Assembly (NCBI GenBank): GCA_963803335.1
Contig: CAWDME010000016.1
Span: forward strand, 124,001 to 188,000
From: DASSUW01 sp963803335
GTDB taxonomy: Bacteria; Actinomycetota; Thermoleophilia; Solirubrobacterales; Solirubrobacteraceae
Length of the DNA: 64,000 nucleotides
Reading direction: 5' to 3'
The translations under genes were made by a program, and so were the position numbers. Positions 1 through 8,559 of the stretch are shown here, piece by piece (the first letter of the stretch is position 1; each line of letters opens with the position of its first letter). The notes beneath the pieces are model-generated. The model saw only the letters and a list, made by a program, of their open reading frames with translations, made no database searches and was not told the DNA's origin.

Positions 1-582
1 GACGTCCTCGTACGTGCCGTCGGCCTTGCGGCGCACGTCCTTGGCGTGCACGAGCGGGCAGCGCCCCTTGAGCTCGCCGAGCACCGCGACCGGGTCGTGC
101 CCGGCGACGACGAGCCAGCCGACGTCCGGCTCGTGGTTCAGGCCCGCAGCCGTGAGGCGGCTCCAGAGGTCGGTCCCGTCGTCGAGCGGGCGGAACTCGA
201 AGTCGTGGTTGTGGTAGGCGAAGCCGCGGCCGCCGGCGGTGATCGCCTCCGAGACCTTGACGATGCGCTCGACGAGCTCGTCGGCCTCGGCCGCAGTGGC
301 AGGCGCCGGCACCCACGGCAACACGATCGTGTCCGTGCCGACGATCTCGGCGACCTCGAGCACCTTGTCGGGCGCGCGCTCGAGGCCCTCGAACGGGACG
401 TGCCCGGCGATCGCCTTCAGGCCCGCGGCGTCGAGCGCGGCACGGAAGTCGGCCGGCTCGCGGTCGTAGAAGCCGGCGAGCTCGACCTCCTGGGCGCCGG
501 ACTCGGCCAGCTGCGCGAGCGTTCCCTCGAGGTCCTGCTCGAGCTTGTGGCGCAGGGTGTAAAGCTGCACGGCGAGGTGCAC
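1..582 (-). CDS. sugar phosphate isomerase/epimerase (partial, C-terminus off window)
   Basis: The window opens inside this gene; 194 residues are visible from a GTG at 582. It reads as a xylose-isomerase-like (AP endonuclease 2 type) TIM barrel: the first strand is VHLAVQLYTLR, a YHNHDFEF motif near residues 123-130 carries metal-ligand-type histidines, and HAKDV follows near residue 180. Family members isomerise or epimerise sugars with a divalent metal in the cytoplasm; the substrate cannot be told from sequence. A -10-like TAATGT lies 9 bases before the start. It is transcribed away from the methyltransferase gene, so the two share a very short divergent promoter region. Confidence 0.85.
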   Translation of the reverse strand, partial: MHLAVQLYTLRHKLEQDLEGTLAQLAESGAQEVELAGFYDREPADFRAALDAAGLKAIAGHVPFEGLERAPDKVLEVAEIVGTDTIVLPWVPAPATAAEADELVERIVKVSEAITAGGRGFAYHNHDFEFRPLDDGTDLWSRLTAAGLNHEPDVGWLVVAGHDPVAVLGELKGRCPLVHAKDVRRKADGTYEDV

Positions 583-591
583 GGGCGCAGG

Positions 592-597
592 ACATTA
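592..597 (-). promoter_or_regulatory. -10 box, near-leaderless promoter of sugar isomerase gene
   Basis: TAATGT on the minus strand, 9 bases before the GTG at 582. It overlaps the plus-strand -10 box of the divergent methyltransferase gene. No clear -35 was recognised. Confidence 0.4.
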
Positions 598-601
598 CCT
601 T
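596..601 (+). promoter_or_regulatory. -10 box, leaderless promoter of methyltransferase gene
   Basis: TACCTT ends 7 bases before the GTG at 609. Transcription would then begin at or next to the start codon, consistent with the lack of a ribosome binding site here. Confidence 0.45.
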
Positions 602-608
602 CCACCGC

Positions 609-1316
609 GTGATGGCACCCGGCAACCTCCGCGCGCAGCTTGCGGCGCTGCGCGGCGTGCCCGAGAAGGAGTTGCCGCCTGCGCTGGTCGACATCCGCGT
701 GCAGCGAGTCGGGGACCTGCTCGTCGCGCGGCCGAGCGACTGGGAGCAGCTCCGCCACGAGGAGGGCGGCGCCGGGCGCCCGGTCCCGTACTGGGCGATG
801 CCGTGGCCGAGCGGCCGGATCCTGGCCGAGCAGGTGACGGCAGCGCCGCCGGCCGCGGGGACGCGCGTGCTCGAGCTCGGCTGCGGGCTCGGCCTGCCAA
901 GCATTGCGGCGGCGCGCGCTGGCGCGGCCGTGCTGGCCACCGACGGCGCGCCGGACGCGGTCGCGTTCGCCGCCCATTCGCTCGCGCTGAACGGCGTCGA
1001 GGGCGAGGTGGCGCTGGTCGACTGGGCCGAGCAGGGCGAGGCGCTCGCCGAGCGCGGCCCGTGGGACCTCGTGCTCGCGGCCGACGTCTTCTACCTGCAG
1101 GCGAACGTCAAGCTCGCGCTGCGGCTGCTGCCGTGGCTGCTCGCACCGGGCGGCGAGATCTGGCTCGCAGACCCCCGCCGCGCGGGCACGCGCGACTTCC
1201 TCGCCTCCGCGCGCGCGACGTTCACCATCGCGACCGAAACGCACGACAAGGTGGCGGTCCACCGGCTGACCGCTCGCTACAGCAGGACGCCGAAGGCACC
1301 GATTCAGTCGCGATGA
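609..1316 (+). CDS. class I SAM-dependent methyltransferase
   Basis: A 235-residue Rossmann-fold methyltransferase. Motif I is LELGCGLGLPS near residue 84, followed by ATDGAP (acidic residue for the SAM ribose) and WDLVLAADVFYLQAN, which fits motif IV. The pattern resembles the Methyltransf_16 / protein-lysine methyltransferase group, but the substrate is not evident. GTG 609 is followed directly by ATG 612; the upstream -10 box favours one of these two and a leaderless message. The stop overlaps the start of the next membrane protein gene (ATGA), so the two are probably cotranscribed. Confidence 0.85.
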   Translation: MMAPGNLRAQLAALRGVPEKELPPALVDIRVQRVGDLLVARPSDWEQLRHEEGGAGRPVPYWAMPWPSGRILAEQVTAAPPAAGTRVLELGCGLGLPSIAAARAGAAVLATDGAPDAVAFAAHSLALNGVEGEVALVDWAEQGEALAERGPWDLVLAADVFYLQANVKLALRLLPWLLAPGGEIWLADPRRAGTRDFLASARATFTIATETHDKVAVHRLTARYSRTPKAPIQSR

Positions 1317-1870
1317 TCGCGCGCAGGCTGTTGGCGGTGCAGGTGACGAGCACGGTCGCGGCTGTGCTCGTGATGGCCCTGTCGCTGGTCGCCTATCTGC
1401 CGTTCGCGGCGGCTGCCGGGGCCGCGGCGATCCTCGTGGCCGTCGGCGGAACGCTCGCAGCGTTCACGCTGCTCGATCGCCGGGAGGATTCAGGGCTGTC
1501 GGTCCGCCGCATCGGCCGGATCCCGGTCGGCGCGCGGCTCGACAGCGCGTTCAAGGTCTATCGCCGTGCCGCCTCGCCGCGCATCAAGCGCTGGGCGGTC
1601 GCGACGGTCGCCGCCGCCGCAGGCGTCCTCTTCGTCGGCTCGGTCTCCGGCCGCGCGCTCCCGGGCGGCAACGTGTCACGCGCCGACGGCGGCTACATCG
1701 AGACCGTCCACGGCGCCGTCACCGCGCACCTCACCCGCGCCGCGTATCGCGACGAGCAGATGACGAACATGCGCTTCGCGCTCACCGCCGGCACAGTGAT
1801 CACCGTGTTCGGCGCGGTTGTCAGCTCGGGCCTGCTCGGGCTCGAACGGCGTCGCCACACGACGGCGTAG
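1313..1870 (+). CDS. hypothetical membrane protein
   Basis: 185 residues, not recognised as a named family. It starts with ATG overlapping the preceding stop by 4 bases. Two hydrophobic segments lie at about residues 8-50, a third near residue 95-115 after a basic stretch (KVYRRAASPRIKRW), and a final one near 155-175, so it has about four membrane spans with an extracytoplasmic loop between the last two. Translational coupling to the methyltransferase is the only functional hint. It ends 11 bases before a regulatory dyad serving the next operon. Confidence 0.7.
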   Translation: MIARRLLAVQVTSTVAAVLVMALSLVAYLPFAAAAGAAAILVAVGGTLAAFTLLDRREDSGLSVRRIGRIPVGARLDSAFKVYRRAASPRIKRWAVATVAAAAGVLFVGSVSGRALPGGNVSRADGGYIETVHGAVTAHLTRAAYRDEQMTNMRFALTAGTVITVFGAVVSSGLLGLERRRHTTA

Positions 1871-1880
1871 CTCGCTGCGG

Positions 1881-1896
1881 CATGACAGATGTCATG
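1881..1896. promoter_or_regulatory. perfect dyad, probable response-regulator operator
   Basis: CATGACA-GA-TGTCATG: 7-base arms with no mismatch around a 2-base centre, 58 bases before the start of the DesK-like kinase gene. NarL/LuxR-type response regulators of the DesR group bind such short dyads, so autoregulation by the gene at 3031-3636 is the simplest inference. Confidence 0.55.
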
Positions 1897-1954
1897 CACA
1901 AGTCCGGACGCGCGACACTGGTGGGAAAGCCCCAGCGTTCCTAGCGTTTCCGGC

Positions 1955-3034
1955 ATGAGCACAGCAGTCATGAAAACCCCCCTCTCCCACCGCGTCTGGA
2001 GCGTCGGCGCACCCGTCTTCGGCGCCGCGTGGATCTTGGCCCCGACCGCCGGGTTCGCGGCTACCGATCCCGCGGCTTGGCAGATCGCCCTCGTCGCCGT
2101 CGGCGTGCCCGTGTTCGCGGCGCTCTTCCTCTTGACGGTCATGACCGAGCGGCCGGTGCTGCAACCGGTGCTCGGGATGCTGGCGATCGCCGTCGCGCTG
2201 ACGCTGGCGGCCGATCCCGTCTTCGGCTGGCTGTTCGTGTGGGCCGGCTCGGCGGCCGGCGTGCGGCTGACGGCGCCGTGGAACCTCAAGGCCGTGGCGT
2301 CGATCACCGCGCTGGCGGCGGCGACGCTGGCGCTCGCCGGCGAGGGCACGGCGTTCTGGGGCATCACGAGCGCCGTCGCGGCGACCAGCGCGCTGTGGCT
2401 GCTGATCGGCGGCCTGCTGCGCGCCAACGTGCAGCTGCGCGAGGCGCGCGCCGAGCTCGCCGAGATGGCGGTCGCCGAGGAGCGGCTGCGCTTCGCCCGC
2501 GACCTGCACGACCTGCTCGGCCACGATCTGTCGCTGATAGCGCTCAAGGCGGAGCTGGCCGGCAAGCTGCTGCCCGCCCGCGTCGAGCAGGCGGCGACGG
2601 AGGTCGAGGAGATCCGCGAGCTCACGCGCAGCGCGCTCGGGCAGGTGCGCGAGGCGGTCGACGGCTACCGGCGCCCGTCGCTTCCCACCGAGCTGGCCGG
2701 CGCGAAGGTCGCACTCGAGGCCGCCGGGATCGAGGTCCGCGTCGAAGGTCCCCACGAGCCGCTCGACCCCGACGTCGAGTCCGTTCTCGCCTGGGCGGTG
2801 CGCGAGGGCGCAACGAACGCGATCCGCCACAGCGGCGCCCGCCACGCCGCGATCACGGTCCGCGACGGGATGCTGGAGATCGCCGACGACGGCCGCGGCG
2901 CGCCGCAGGCCGATCCGGGCGGCAACGGGCTGACCGGGCTGCGCGAGCGGGCGCAGACGGTCGGCGGCACGGTCGAGGCCGGCGCCGGGCCCGACGGCGG
3001 CTTCCGGCTGAGAGTGCGAGTCCCGGCGACGTGA
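1955..3034 (+). CDS. DesK-type sensor histidine kinase
   Basis: 359 residues from ATG 1955; an in-frame ATG at 1970 is also possible. The first 145 residues hold about five hydrophobic segments and form the membrane sensor. A short coiled linker (LREARAELAEMAVAEERLR) leads to the HisKA_3 box FARDLHDLLGHDLSLI with phospho-acceptor His185. The C-terminal HATPase domain has the N box (REGATNAIRHS) and G box (DDGRGAP, GGNGLTGLRER). It should phosphorylate the response regulator encoded next, with which it overlaps by GTGA. The architecture matches DesK/LiaS-type membrane-stress kinases; the signal is unknown. A perfect dyad upstream suggests autoregulation. Confidence 0.93.
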   Translation: MSTAVMKTPLSHRVWSVGAPVFGAAWILAPTAGFAATDPAAWQIALVAVGVPVFAALFLLTVMTERPVLQPVLGMLAIAVALTLAADPVFGWLFVWAGSAAGVRLTAPWNLKAVASITALAAATLALAGEGTAFWGITSAVAATSALWLLIGGLLRANVQLREARAELAEMAVAEERLRFARDLHDLLGHDLSLIALKAELAGKLLPARVEQAATEVEEIRELTRSALGQVREAVDGYRRPSLPTELAGAKVALEAAGIEVRVEGPHEPLDPDVESVLAWAVREGATNAIRHSGARHAAITVRDGMLEIADDGRGAPQADPGGNGLTGLRERAQTVGGTVEAGAGPDGGFRLRVRVPAT

Positions 3035-3636
3035 TCCGCGTCCTGCTGGCCGAGGATCAGGCGATGGTGCGGGGCGCGCTCGCGAGCCTGCTCGGCCTCG
3101 AGGAGGACATCGAGGTCGTCGCCGAGGTCGGGCGTGGCGACGAGGTGCTCGCGGGCGCCCGCGCCGCCGCGCCCGACGTCGCGCTGCTCGACATCGGGCT
3201 GCCAGGGCTCGACGGCCTCGAGGTCGCGGCGCTGCTGCGCGACGAGCTGCCGGAGCTGCGCGTCGTGATGCTCACCACGTTCAACCGGCCCGGCTACCTG
3301 CGGCGGGCGATGGAGTCCGGCGCCGCCGGCTTCCTGCTCAAGGACGCCCCGGCGGCCGAGCTCGCGCGCGCGATCCGTGCTGCCGCGGCCGGCCAGCGCG
3401 TCGTCGATCCCGGCCTCGCCGCTGCGGCCCTCAGCCAGGGCGAGAACCCGCTGACCGCGCGCGAGCAGGAGGTGCTCGAGCAGTCGCGCCGGCACGGCAC
3501 GATCGCCGAGCTCGCCGCCGCGCTGCACCTCTCCCCCGGCACCACCCGCAACCACCTCTCCACGATCATGCAGAAGCTCGACGCCCACAGCCGCATCGAG
3601 GCGATCCGCGTGGCCGAGGAACGCGGCTGGCTATAG
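3031..3636 (+). CDS. LuxR/NarL-family response regulator (DesR-like)
   Basis: 201 residues starting at GTG 3031 inside the stop region of the kinase. The receiver domain has the acidic pair in LLAEDQ, phospho-acceptor Asp54 in LLDIGLPGLDG, Thr in MLTTF, and Lys in FLLKDAP. The C-terminal helix-turn-helix (LTAREQEVLEQS, then LHLSPGTTRNHLSTIMQKL) is LuxR type. It is the cognate partner of the DesK-like kinase and the likely binder of the CATGACA/TGTCATG dyad in front of the operon. Target genes beyond its own operon cannot be seen. Confidence 0.93.
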   Translation: MIRVLLAEDQAMVRGALASLLGLEEDIEVVAEVGRGDEVLAGARAAAPDVALLDIGLPGLDGLEVAALLRDELPELRVVMLTTFNRPGYLRRAMESGAAGFLLKDAPAAELARAIRAAAAGQRVVDPGLAAAALSQGENPLTAREQEVLEQSRRHGTIAELAAALHLSPGTTRNHLSTIMQKLDAHSRIEAIRVAEERGWL

Positions 3637-3639
3637 CCT
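3634..3639 (+). promoter_or_regulatory. -10 box, leaderless promoter of PQQ-propeller gene
   Basis: TAGCCT, 8 bases before GTG 3648; it overlaps the stop codon region of the response regulator. No ribosome binding site precedes the start. Confidence 0.4.
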
Positions 3640-3647
3640 CCCGCGCC

Positions 3648-5012
3648 GTGCGGATGGCCGTGCTCGCCGTCGCGGTGCTTCTCGCCTGGGCGGGCGAGGC
3701 ATCGGCCGCGTCCTGGACGACCTTCGGCTTCGACGTCCAGCGCACGGGCTCCAACCCCGCCGAGCGCTCGCTGAGCCCGGCGGCGGTCCGCGAGCGCTGG
3801 GTCACGACGGTCGGCGGCCAGATCAACACGCAGCCGCTCGTCTCCGGCGGCCGCGTCTACGTGGCCACCGAGGAGGGCTGGCTGGTGGCGCTCGACGCCG
3901 GCACCGGCACGGTCGCCTGGCGCCGCTTCGTGGGGACGGCCAAGCCGGGGCCCAAGTACGGCTGCCCGACGTACCCGGACCAGCTCTTCGGCATCACCGG
4001 AACGCCGACGATCGCGCGCGGCGTGATCTACGTCGCCGGCGGCAACGCGAAGGCGTACGCGTTCCGCGCCGCCACCGGCGCGCGCGTCCACGGCTGGCCC
4101 GTGCCGATCGCCAGGCCGGCGCACGAGCACGTGTGGGGCGCCCTGACGCTGTGGCGCAGCATGCTCTATGCGGTCGTGGCGTCCTACGGCGACAAGCCGC
4201 CGTACACCGGCACCGTGGTGGCGATCGACACCCGGCACGCCCGCCGCGCCGCGCGCTGGCGCGTGACCGGGGATGGGCCGCGTGCGCCGCAGGGCGGCGG
4301 CGTGTGGGGCTGGGGCGGCGTGTCGGTCGAGCCGGGCACCGGCGACGTCTACGCCGCGACGGGCAACGCGCTCACCCGGCGCCAGAACGACGGCTACTCC
4401 GAGCAGATCGTCCGCCTCAGCCGCAAGCTGAAGGTGAAGGCCGCCAACGACCCGTACGCGCACAAGGAACTCCAGGACCAGGACTTCGGCGCGACGCCGA
4501 CCCTCTTCCGGGCGCCGGGGTGCCCGCCGCAGCTCGCGGCGGTCAACAAGCACGGCGAGATGTTCGTCTACCGCCGCCACGCGATCGGGCGCGGACCGGT
4601 GCAGCGCCTGCGGATCGCGCGCGCGAACGACACGGGCGACCTCGCGCTGCTCGGCCTGCCCGCCTACGACGCCGGCCGGCGAACGCTCTACGTGGCCAGC
4701 CCGACCGATAGCCCCGACAGCCGCTTCCATCGCGGGCTGCTCGCGTTCCGCGTCAGCCACTCCTGCCGCCTGTCGCTCGCGTGGGACGCACCCTCGGGCG
4801 TGACCGCACTGACCAGCCCGCCGGTCGTGGCGAACGGCGTCGTGTACCTCGCCACCGGCGGTAGCGGCGAGGTCCGTGCCGTCAACGCCGCCGACGGCGC
4901 ACCGCTCGCCACGCTCGCCCTCGGCGCGCCGGCGTTCGCCGCGCCCACGCCCGTGAACGGCACGCTGATCGCCGCCGACTACGACGGCCGCGTGCACCTG
5001 TACGCGCCGTGA
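3648..5012 (+). CDS. secreted PQQ-type beta-propeller protein
   Basis: 454 residues. A signal peptide (MRMAVLAVAVLLAWAGEASA, cleavage after ASA) is followed by WTTFGFDVQRTGSNPAE, the usual opening of PQQ-repeat propellers. Blade motifs of the form GRVYVATEEGWLVALDAGTGTVAWRR recur through the chain. A tryptophan-rich stretch GGGVWGWGGVSVEPGTGDVYAATGN and the absence of a cytochrome motif leave open whether it is an enzyme or a structural or binding propeller. It overlaps the next secreted gene by GTGA, and both encode multi-blade extracellular proteins, so they are probably made together. Confidence 0.85.
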   Translation: MRMAVLAVAVLLAWAGEASAASWTTFGFDVQRTGSNPAERSLSPAAVRERWVTTVGGQINTQPLVSGGRVYVATEEGWLVALDAGTGTVAWRRFVGTAKPGPKYGCPTYPDQLFGITGTPTIARGVIYVAGGNAKAYAFRAATGARVHGWPVPIARPAHEHVWGALTLWRSMLYAVVASYGDKPPYTGTVVAIDTRHARRAARWRVTGDGPRAPQGGGVWGWGGVSVEPGTGDVYAATGNALTRRQNDGYSEQIVRLSRKLKVKAANDPYAHKELQDQDFGATPTLFRAPGCPPQLAAVNKHGEMFVYRRHAIGRGPVQRLRIARANDTGDLALLGLPAYDAGRRTLYVASPTDSPDSRFHRGLLAFRVSHSCRLSLAWDAPSGVTALTSPPVVANGVVYLATGGSGEVRAVNAADGAPLATLALGAPAFAAPTPVNGTLIAADYDGRVHLYAP

Positions 5013-5016
5013 GGGC

Positions 5017-5022
5017 TACCTT
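5017..5022 (+). promoter_or_regulatory. -10 box, leaderless promoter of FG-GAP gene
   Basis: TACCTT, exactly 7 bases before GTG 5030. The same hexamer at the same spacing occurs before GTG 609. It argues that GTG 5030, not GTG 5009, is the main start of the FG-GAP protein, or that both modes exist. Confidence 0.4.
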
Positions 5023-5029
5023 GGTCGCC

Positions 5030-6934
5030 GTGTCCTGGCGGATTCTGGTCCTGGGCGCCGCGCTCGCTGCGCCGCTGCTCGCGCCGAGCGGCGCCGCGGC
5101 GCGAACGTGCGCGCCGATCGTCGACGAGGGCATCACGCCGGCCAACATCCACGCCACGCACGTCTCGTGCCGCACGGCGCGGCGCGTGGCCGACAAGGTC
5201 GCCAAGGTGCCGTCGTTCGGCGGCTGCACGGACAGCAAGCAGAAGGCCGACGGCTTCCACCTGTTCATCCGCGAGCCGTGCACGCGCAGGGGCTACACCT
5301 GCCACGGCAAGTCGCTCGGCGAGGGCATCCGCGTCCGCTGCGTCCGGCACAGCCACCGCTTCCGCTTCGACCTCGGGACGACGCAGGCCAACGCGGCGCG
5401 GGCCAATCGCGTCGCCGCCCCGCGCTTCGTGCGCAACATCGCCACCGGCGAGACCGGCTGGTTCTCGTCACCGGGGCTCGTCGACCTCGTCGGCGACAAG
5501 AAGCTCGAGATCGTCGCGCCGTTCTACTCGACGTTCGTGTACAGCGCGAAGGGCCGGCTGCTCGGGAAGGGCACGGCGACGGAGGGGCGCGTGTACGCCC
5601 CGGGCGTCGTCGCCGACCTCGACCACGACGGCACCAAGGACATCGTCGTCGGCGGCAATGACGGGACGGTCGCGGCGTACGACCTGCGGGGCGGCGCCCT
5701 CACGGTCAAGTGGGTCGCCTCGACCTGCAGCGGCGGCCAGTGCCCGGAGACGCGCGGGATGGCGGCGGGCGATCTGGACGGCGACGGACGGATCGAGGTC
5801 GTCGCCACGACGACGAACACGTCCGATAGCGGCTCGCAGGTGTTCGCGTTCGAGCCCGACGGCAGCCGCGCGCCCGGCTGGCCGCGGTACAACGCGTCCG
5901 ACGCCACGTTCAACGGCATGGGCAACCAGGGCTACGGGGCGTACGGGGAGAACGTCGGGATCGGCAACCTCGACCGCGACCCGCAGCTCGAGGTCGTCGT
6001 CACCTACGACAACCACCAGATCAACCTGTTCAACCACGACGGCACCTCGGTCCTGGCCTCGCCGTGGTACACGAACCGCCAAAGCGAGTTCGCCGGCCGC
6101 CGGCTCGGCTGGGGCCAGTTCATCCGCTGGCTGAGCGCGCGCGTCGAGAACGACCACTACCACCGCCACGCCGGCGACTGGCCCGACGTGCGCAAGACCG
6201 CGTGGCTGCAGTGGACCGCCTCGCCGCCCTCGATCGGCGACCTCGACCGCGACGGCCGCAACGAGGTGATCGGGCTCCCCAACATCGAGCGCAAGATCCC
6301 GTACGAAACCCAGGGCTATGCGGTCATGGTGCTCGACGGCGCCTACGGCAACCGCTCCGCGCGCCGGCACAGAGGATTCACCACGCTGCCGCGCACGAGC
6401 AAGCCCGACGTGCGAGCGAGCGGCGACTACTACCCGCCGAGCGGCATCCCCGCCCCCGCGCTCGTCAACCTGACCGGCAACCGGCGGCCGGAGATCGTGG
6501 CCTCGGTGCCCGACGGCTACGTGTACGCGGTCGGCCCGGGCGGCCACCGGCTGTGGCGCTTCAACTACGCGCGCGGGGCGGCGAAGACGTTCGCGTCCGA
6601 GGTCGTGGCCGCCGACCTCAACCGCGACGGGCGGCCGGAGCTCGTCTTCGGCACGTACGGGCCGAAGGTCGGCGCCGGGCGGCTCGTGGTCCTCTCCGCA
6701 CGCGGCAAGCTGCTCCGGTCCGTGCGTTTGAAGCACCAGCGCCTGGACGGCAACGGCGTCGGCATCCCCGCCGCGCCGTCGATCGCCGACATCGACCGCG
6801 ACGGCCGTCTGGAGATCGTGGTCACGACGTTCGACCACGGGATCGACGTCTACCGCGTTCCCGGCTCGGGCACGAAGCGGCTGCCGTGGCCGACCGGCCG
6901 CGGAAGCCTGTTGCGCGCCGGCACGGCCCGGTAG
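5030..6934 (+). CDS. secreted FG-GAP/VCBS-repeat propeller protein
   Basis: 634 residues from GTG 5030; GTG 5009, overlapping the previous stop, would add 7. The start at 5030 gives a clean signal peptide (MSWRILVLGAALAAPLLAPSGAAA). A Cys-rich N-terminal region of about 90 residues follows. The rest is an integrin-alpha-like propeller with at least five calcium-binding loops of the type DLDHDGTKDIVVGG, DLDGDGRIEVVAT, DLDRDGRNEVIG, DLNRDGRPELVFG and DIDRDGRLEIVVT. Such proteins bind calcium and act outside the cell in adhesion or as scaffolds. Function here is unknown. It pairs with the PQQ-type propeller just upstream. Confidence 0.85.
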   Translation: MSWRILVLGAALAAPLLAPSGAAARTCAPIVDEGITPANIHATHVSCRTARRVADKVAKVPSFGGCTDSKQKADGFHLFIREPCTRRGYTCHGKSLGEGIRVRCVRHSHRFRFDLGTTQANAARANRVAAPRFVRNIATGETGWFSSPGLVDLVGDKKLEIVAPFYSTFVYSAKGRLLGKGTATEGRVYAPGVVADLDHDGTKDIVVGGNDGTVAAYDLRGGALTVKWVASTCSGGQCPETRGMAAGDLDGDGRIEVVATTTNTSDSGSQVFAFEPDGSRAPGWPRYNASDATFNGMGNQGYGAYGENVGIGNLDRDPQLEVVVTYDNHQINLFNHDGTSVLASPWYTNRQSEFAGRRLGWGQFIRWLSARVENDHYHRHAGDWPDVRKTAWLQWTASPPSIGDLDRDGRNEVIGLPNIERKIPYETQGYAVMVLDGAYGNRSARRHRGFTTLPRTSKPDVRASGDYYPPSGIPAPALVNLTGNRRPEIVASVPDGYVYAVGPGGHRLWRFNYARGAAKTFASEVVAADLNRDGRPELVFGTYGPKVGAGRLVVLSARGKLLRSVRLKHQRLDGNGVGIPAAPSIADIDRDGRLEIVVTTFDHGIDVYRVPGSGTKRLPWPTGRGSLLRAGTAR

Positions 6935-7110
6935 TCTTCGCCCCGGCGCGGTCCCGCGCCCAACCTCCGGTACCGGCGCTCACGCCGCCGGCCCAGCGGA
7001 GGCAAAGGGAGCTCGAGCTCTCGGGACACCGGTCTTGACGTGATTGCCCTTCCCGGTGGGGCGCCGTGAGCGTGAGTCGCGGAGCCGCCGCCGTTCGAAG
7101 GGAGCGCCAC

Positions 7111-7761
7111 GTGACCACGCAGAAGTCGTTCAAGCGCCTCGTCCGCACGCGCATGGAGAAGACCGGCGAGAGCTACACGGCCGCCCGCGCGATGCTGCTG
7201 GACGCCCGCGAGCCGGTCCTGATCACCACCGACGCCACGATCCGCGAGCGCACCGGCCGCGGCTGGGAGGAGTGGTTCGACGCGCTCGACGACTGGGGCG
7301 CGGGCGGCAAGCCGCACACGGAGATCGCCCGCTGGGTCGCTTCCCAGCTCGACATCCCGCAGCTCGGCTGGAACGCGCAGGCGATCACGACCAGCTACGA
7401 GCGCGCCCGCGGCGGACGGGCGATCGGCGAGCGCGCCGACGGCACGTTCACGGCGACGATCTCCAAGACGGTCGCGGTGCCAGTCGAAGCGCTGTTTGAC
7501 GCCTTCGCCGACGAGGCGCTGCGCGAGCGGACCGCGACGCGGCCCAAGTCGGCCCGGTACGACTTCGGCGACGACGGCAGCCGCGTGCTCGCCAGCTTCC
7601 TGACCAAGGGCGAGGCCAAGAGCACGCTGGCGATCGAGCACACCCGGCTGCGCGACGCCGCGCAGGCCGAGCGCATGAAGGCCTACTGGCGCGAGCGCTT
7701 GGACGCGCTCAAGGCTCAGCTCGAGAGCGTGCGCTCGAGCAGCGCGAACAGCTCGCGGTAG
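7111..7761 (+). CDS. DUF4287/SRPBCC-like domain protein
   Basis: 216 residues from GTG 7111, preceded by AAGGGA with good spacing; an in-frame GTG at 7066 lacks such a site. The first 60 residues (KSFKRLVRTRMEKTGESYTA, then TGRGWEEWFDALDDWG) match the DUF4287 pattern. The C-terminal half (TATISKTVAVPVEALFDAFAD onward) looks like an AHSA1/SRPBCC ligand-binding fold. No catalytic residues are evident. The 3' end overlaps the 3' end of the convergent dienelactone hydrolase gene by 46 bases. The 176 bases before it hold two short palindromes (6967-6976, 7009-7020) but no recognised gene. Confidence 0.75.
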   Translation: MTTQKSFKRLVRTRMEKTGESYTAARAMLLDAREPVLITTDATIRERTGRGWEEWFDALDDWGAGGKPHTEIARWVASQLDIPQLGWNAQAITTSYERARGGRAIGERADGTFTATISKTVAVPVEALFDAFADEALRERTATRPKSARYDFGDDGSRVLASFLTKGEAKSTLAIEHTRLRDAAQAERMKAYWRERLDALKAQLESVRSSSANSSR

Positions 7762-8447
7762 TGACGCTCGGCGCCCGCCTCCTGGTAGGCGGGCGTGTCA
7801 GCCATCGTGTAGCCGTGCGCCGCGTCGGGATACACCTCGGCGCGGTGCTGCACGCCCGCCGCGTCGAGCGCGCGGTCCACCTCGGCGATCTGCTCGGGCG
7901 TCGCGCTGCGGTCGTTGTCGGCGAAGCCGAGGTAGACCTCGGCGGCGAGGCGGTCGGCGCTGCGGTGCGGGCTGTCCTCGCCGTCGCTGACGAGGCCGCC
8001 GACGTGGAAGCCGCCGAGCGCCGCGACACGGTCCGGGTACGCGGCGGCGATCCGCCAGCCGACCCTGCCGCCCATGCAGTAGCCGGTGATCGCGATCGGA
8101 CCCTCGCCGAGCCGGTCCAGATATGCGGCTCCGTCGGAGACGATCTGCTCGGTGGTCAGCCCCTGCACCAGCGGCATGACGCGCCCGAACACCTCGCTGC
8201 GCCGCTCGGGGTCGTCGATGCCCTCGAGCGACACCACCGGCGAGCGGCCCGCGCGGTAGAAGACGTTCGGGGCGAGGACGACGTAGCCCTGCTCGGCGAT
8301 CCGGTCGGCCATCTGCTCGATCTGCGGGCGCAGGCCGTACGCGTCCATCACGAACAGCACCGCGGGATGGTCGCCGTCGTCGGGCCGCGCCAGATACGCG
8401 TCGGCGACGCCGTCGGGCGTCGGCACGTCGATCGTCTCGCCGGGCAT
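7716..8447 (-). CDS. dienelactone hydrolase family protein
   Basis: 243 residues from ATG 8447; a GTG directly upstream at 8450 is less likely because a TAGCCT -10 box sits 7 bases before the ATG. Alpha/beta-hydrolase with the dienelactone hydrolase signature: nucleophile in GYCMGG (Cys in place of Ser), Asp in FADNDRS and His in DAAHGYTM near the C-terminus. Family members hydrolyse cyclic lactones and related esters in aromatic degradation, but no pathway partners are nearby. Length is typical. Confidence 0.9.
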   Translation of the reverse strand: MPGETIDVPTPDGVADAYLARPDDGDHPAVLFVMDAYGLRPQIEQMADRIAEQGYVVLAPNVFYRAGRSPVVSLEGIDDPERRSEVFGRVMPLVQGLTTEQIVSDGAAYLDRLGEGPIAITGYCMGGRVGWRIAAAYPDRVAALGGFHVGGLVSDGEDSPHRSADRLAAEVYLGFADNDRSATPEQIAEVDRALDAAGVQHRAEVYPDAAHGYTMADTPAYQEAGAERHYRELFALLERTLSS

Positions 8448-8454
8448 CACGCGC

Positions 8455-8460
8455 AGGCTA
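8455..8460 (-). promoter_or_regulatory. -10 box, leaderless promoter of dienelactone hydrolase gene
   Basis: TAGCCT on the minus strand, 7 bases before ATG 8447. Confidence 0.4.
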
Positions 8461-8545
8461 CCGCGCAGATCCGTACTCCGAGGCAGGGGTTTCTGCGGGG
8501 CGCCACAGATGCCGGACGGCGCCCGATGCGGCAGCGTGGAGTTGG

Positions 8546-8555
8546 AAAGGAGGTG
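8546..8555 (+). promoter_or_regulatory. strong ribosome binding site
   Basis: AAAGGAGGTG, complementary to the 16S rRNA 3' end, ending 4 bases before ATG 8560. It fixes the start of the small membrane protein and rules out the longer in-frame reading from 8509. Confidence 0.75.
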
Positions 8556-8559
8556 TCAC

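Noticed and set aside
6935..7110. Palindromes CCGGTACCGG (6967-6976) and GAGCTCGAGCTC (7009-7020)
   Set aside because: Short GC-rich palindromes are expected often here, and neither sits at a recognised promoter; no gene was found in this gap.
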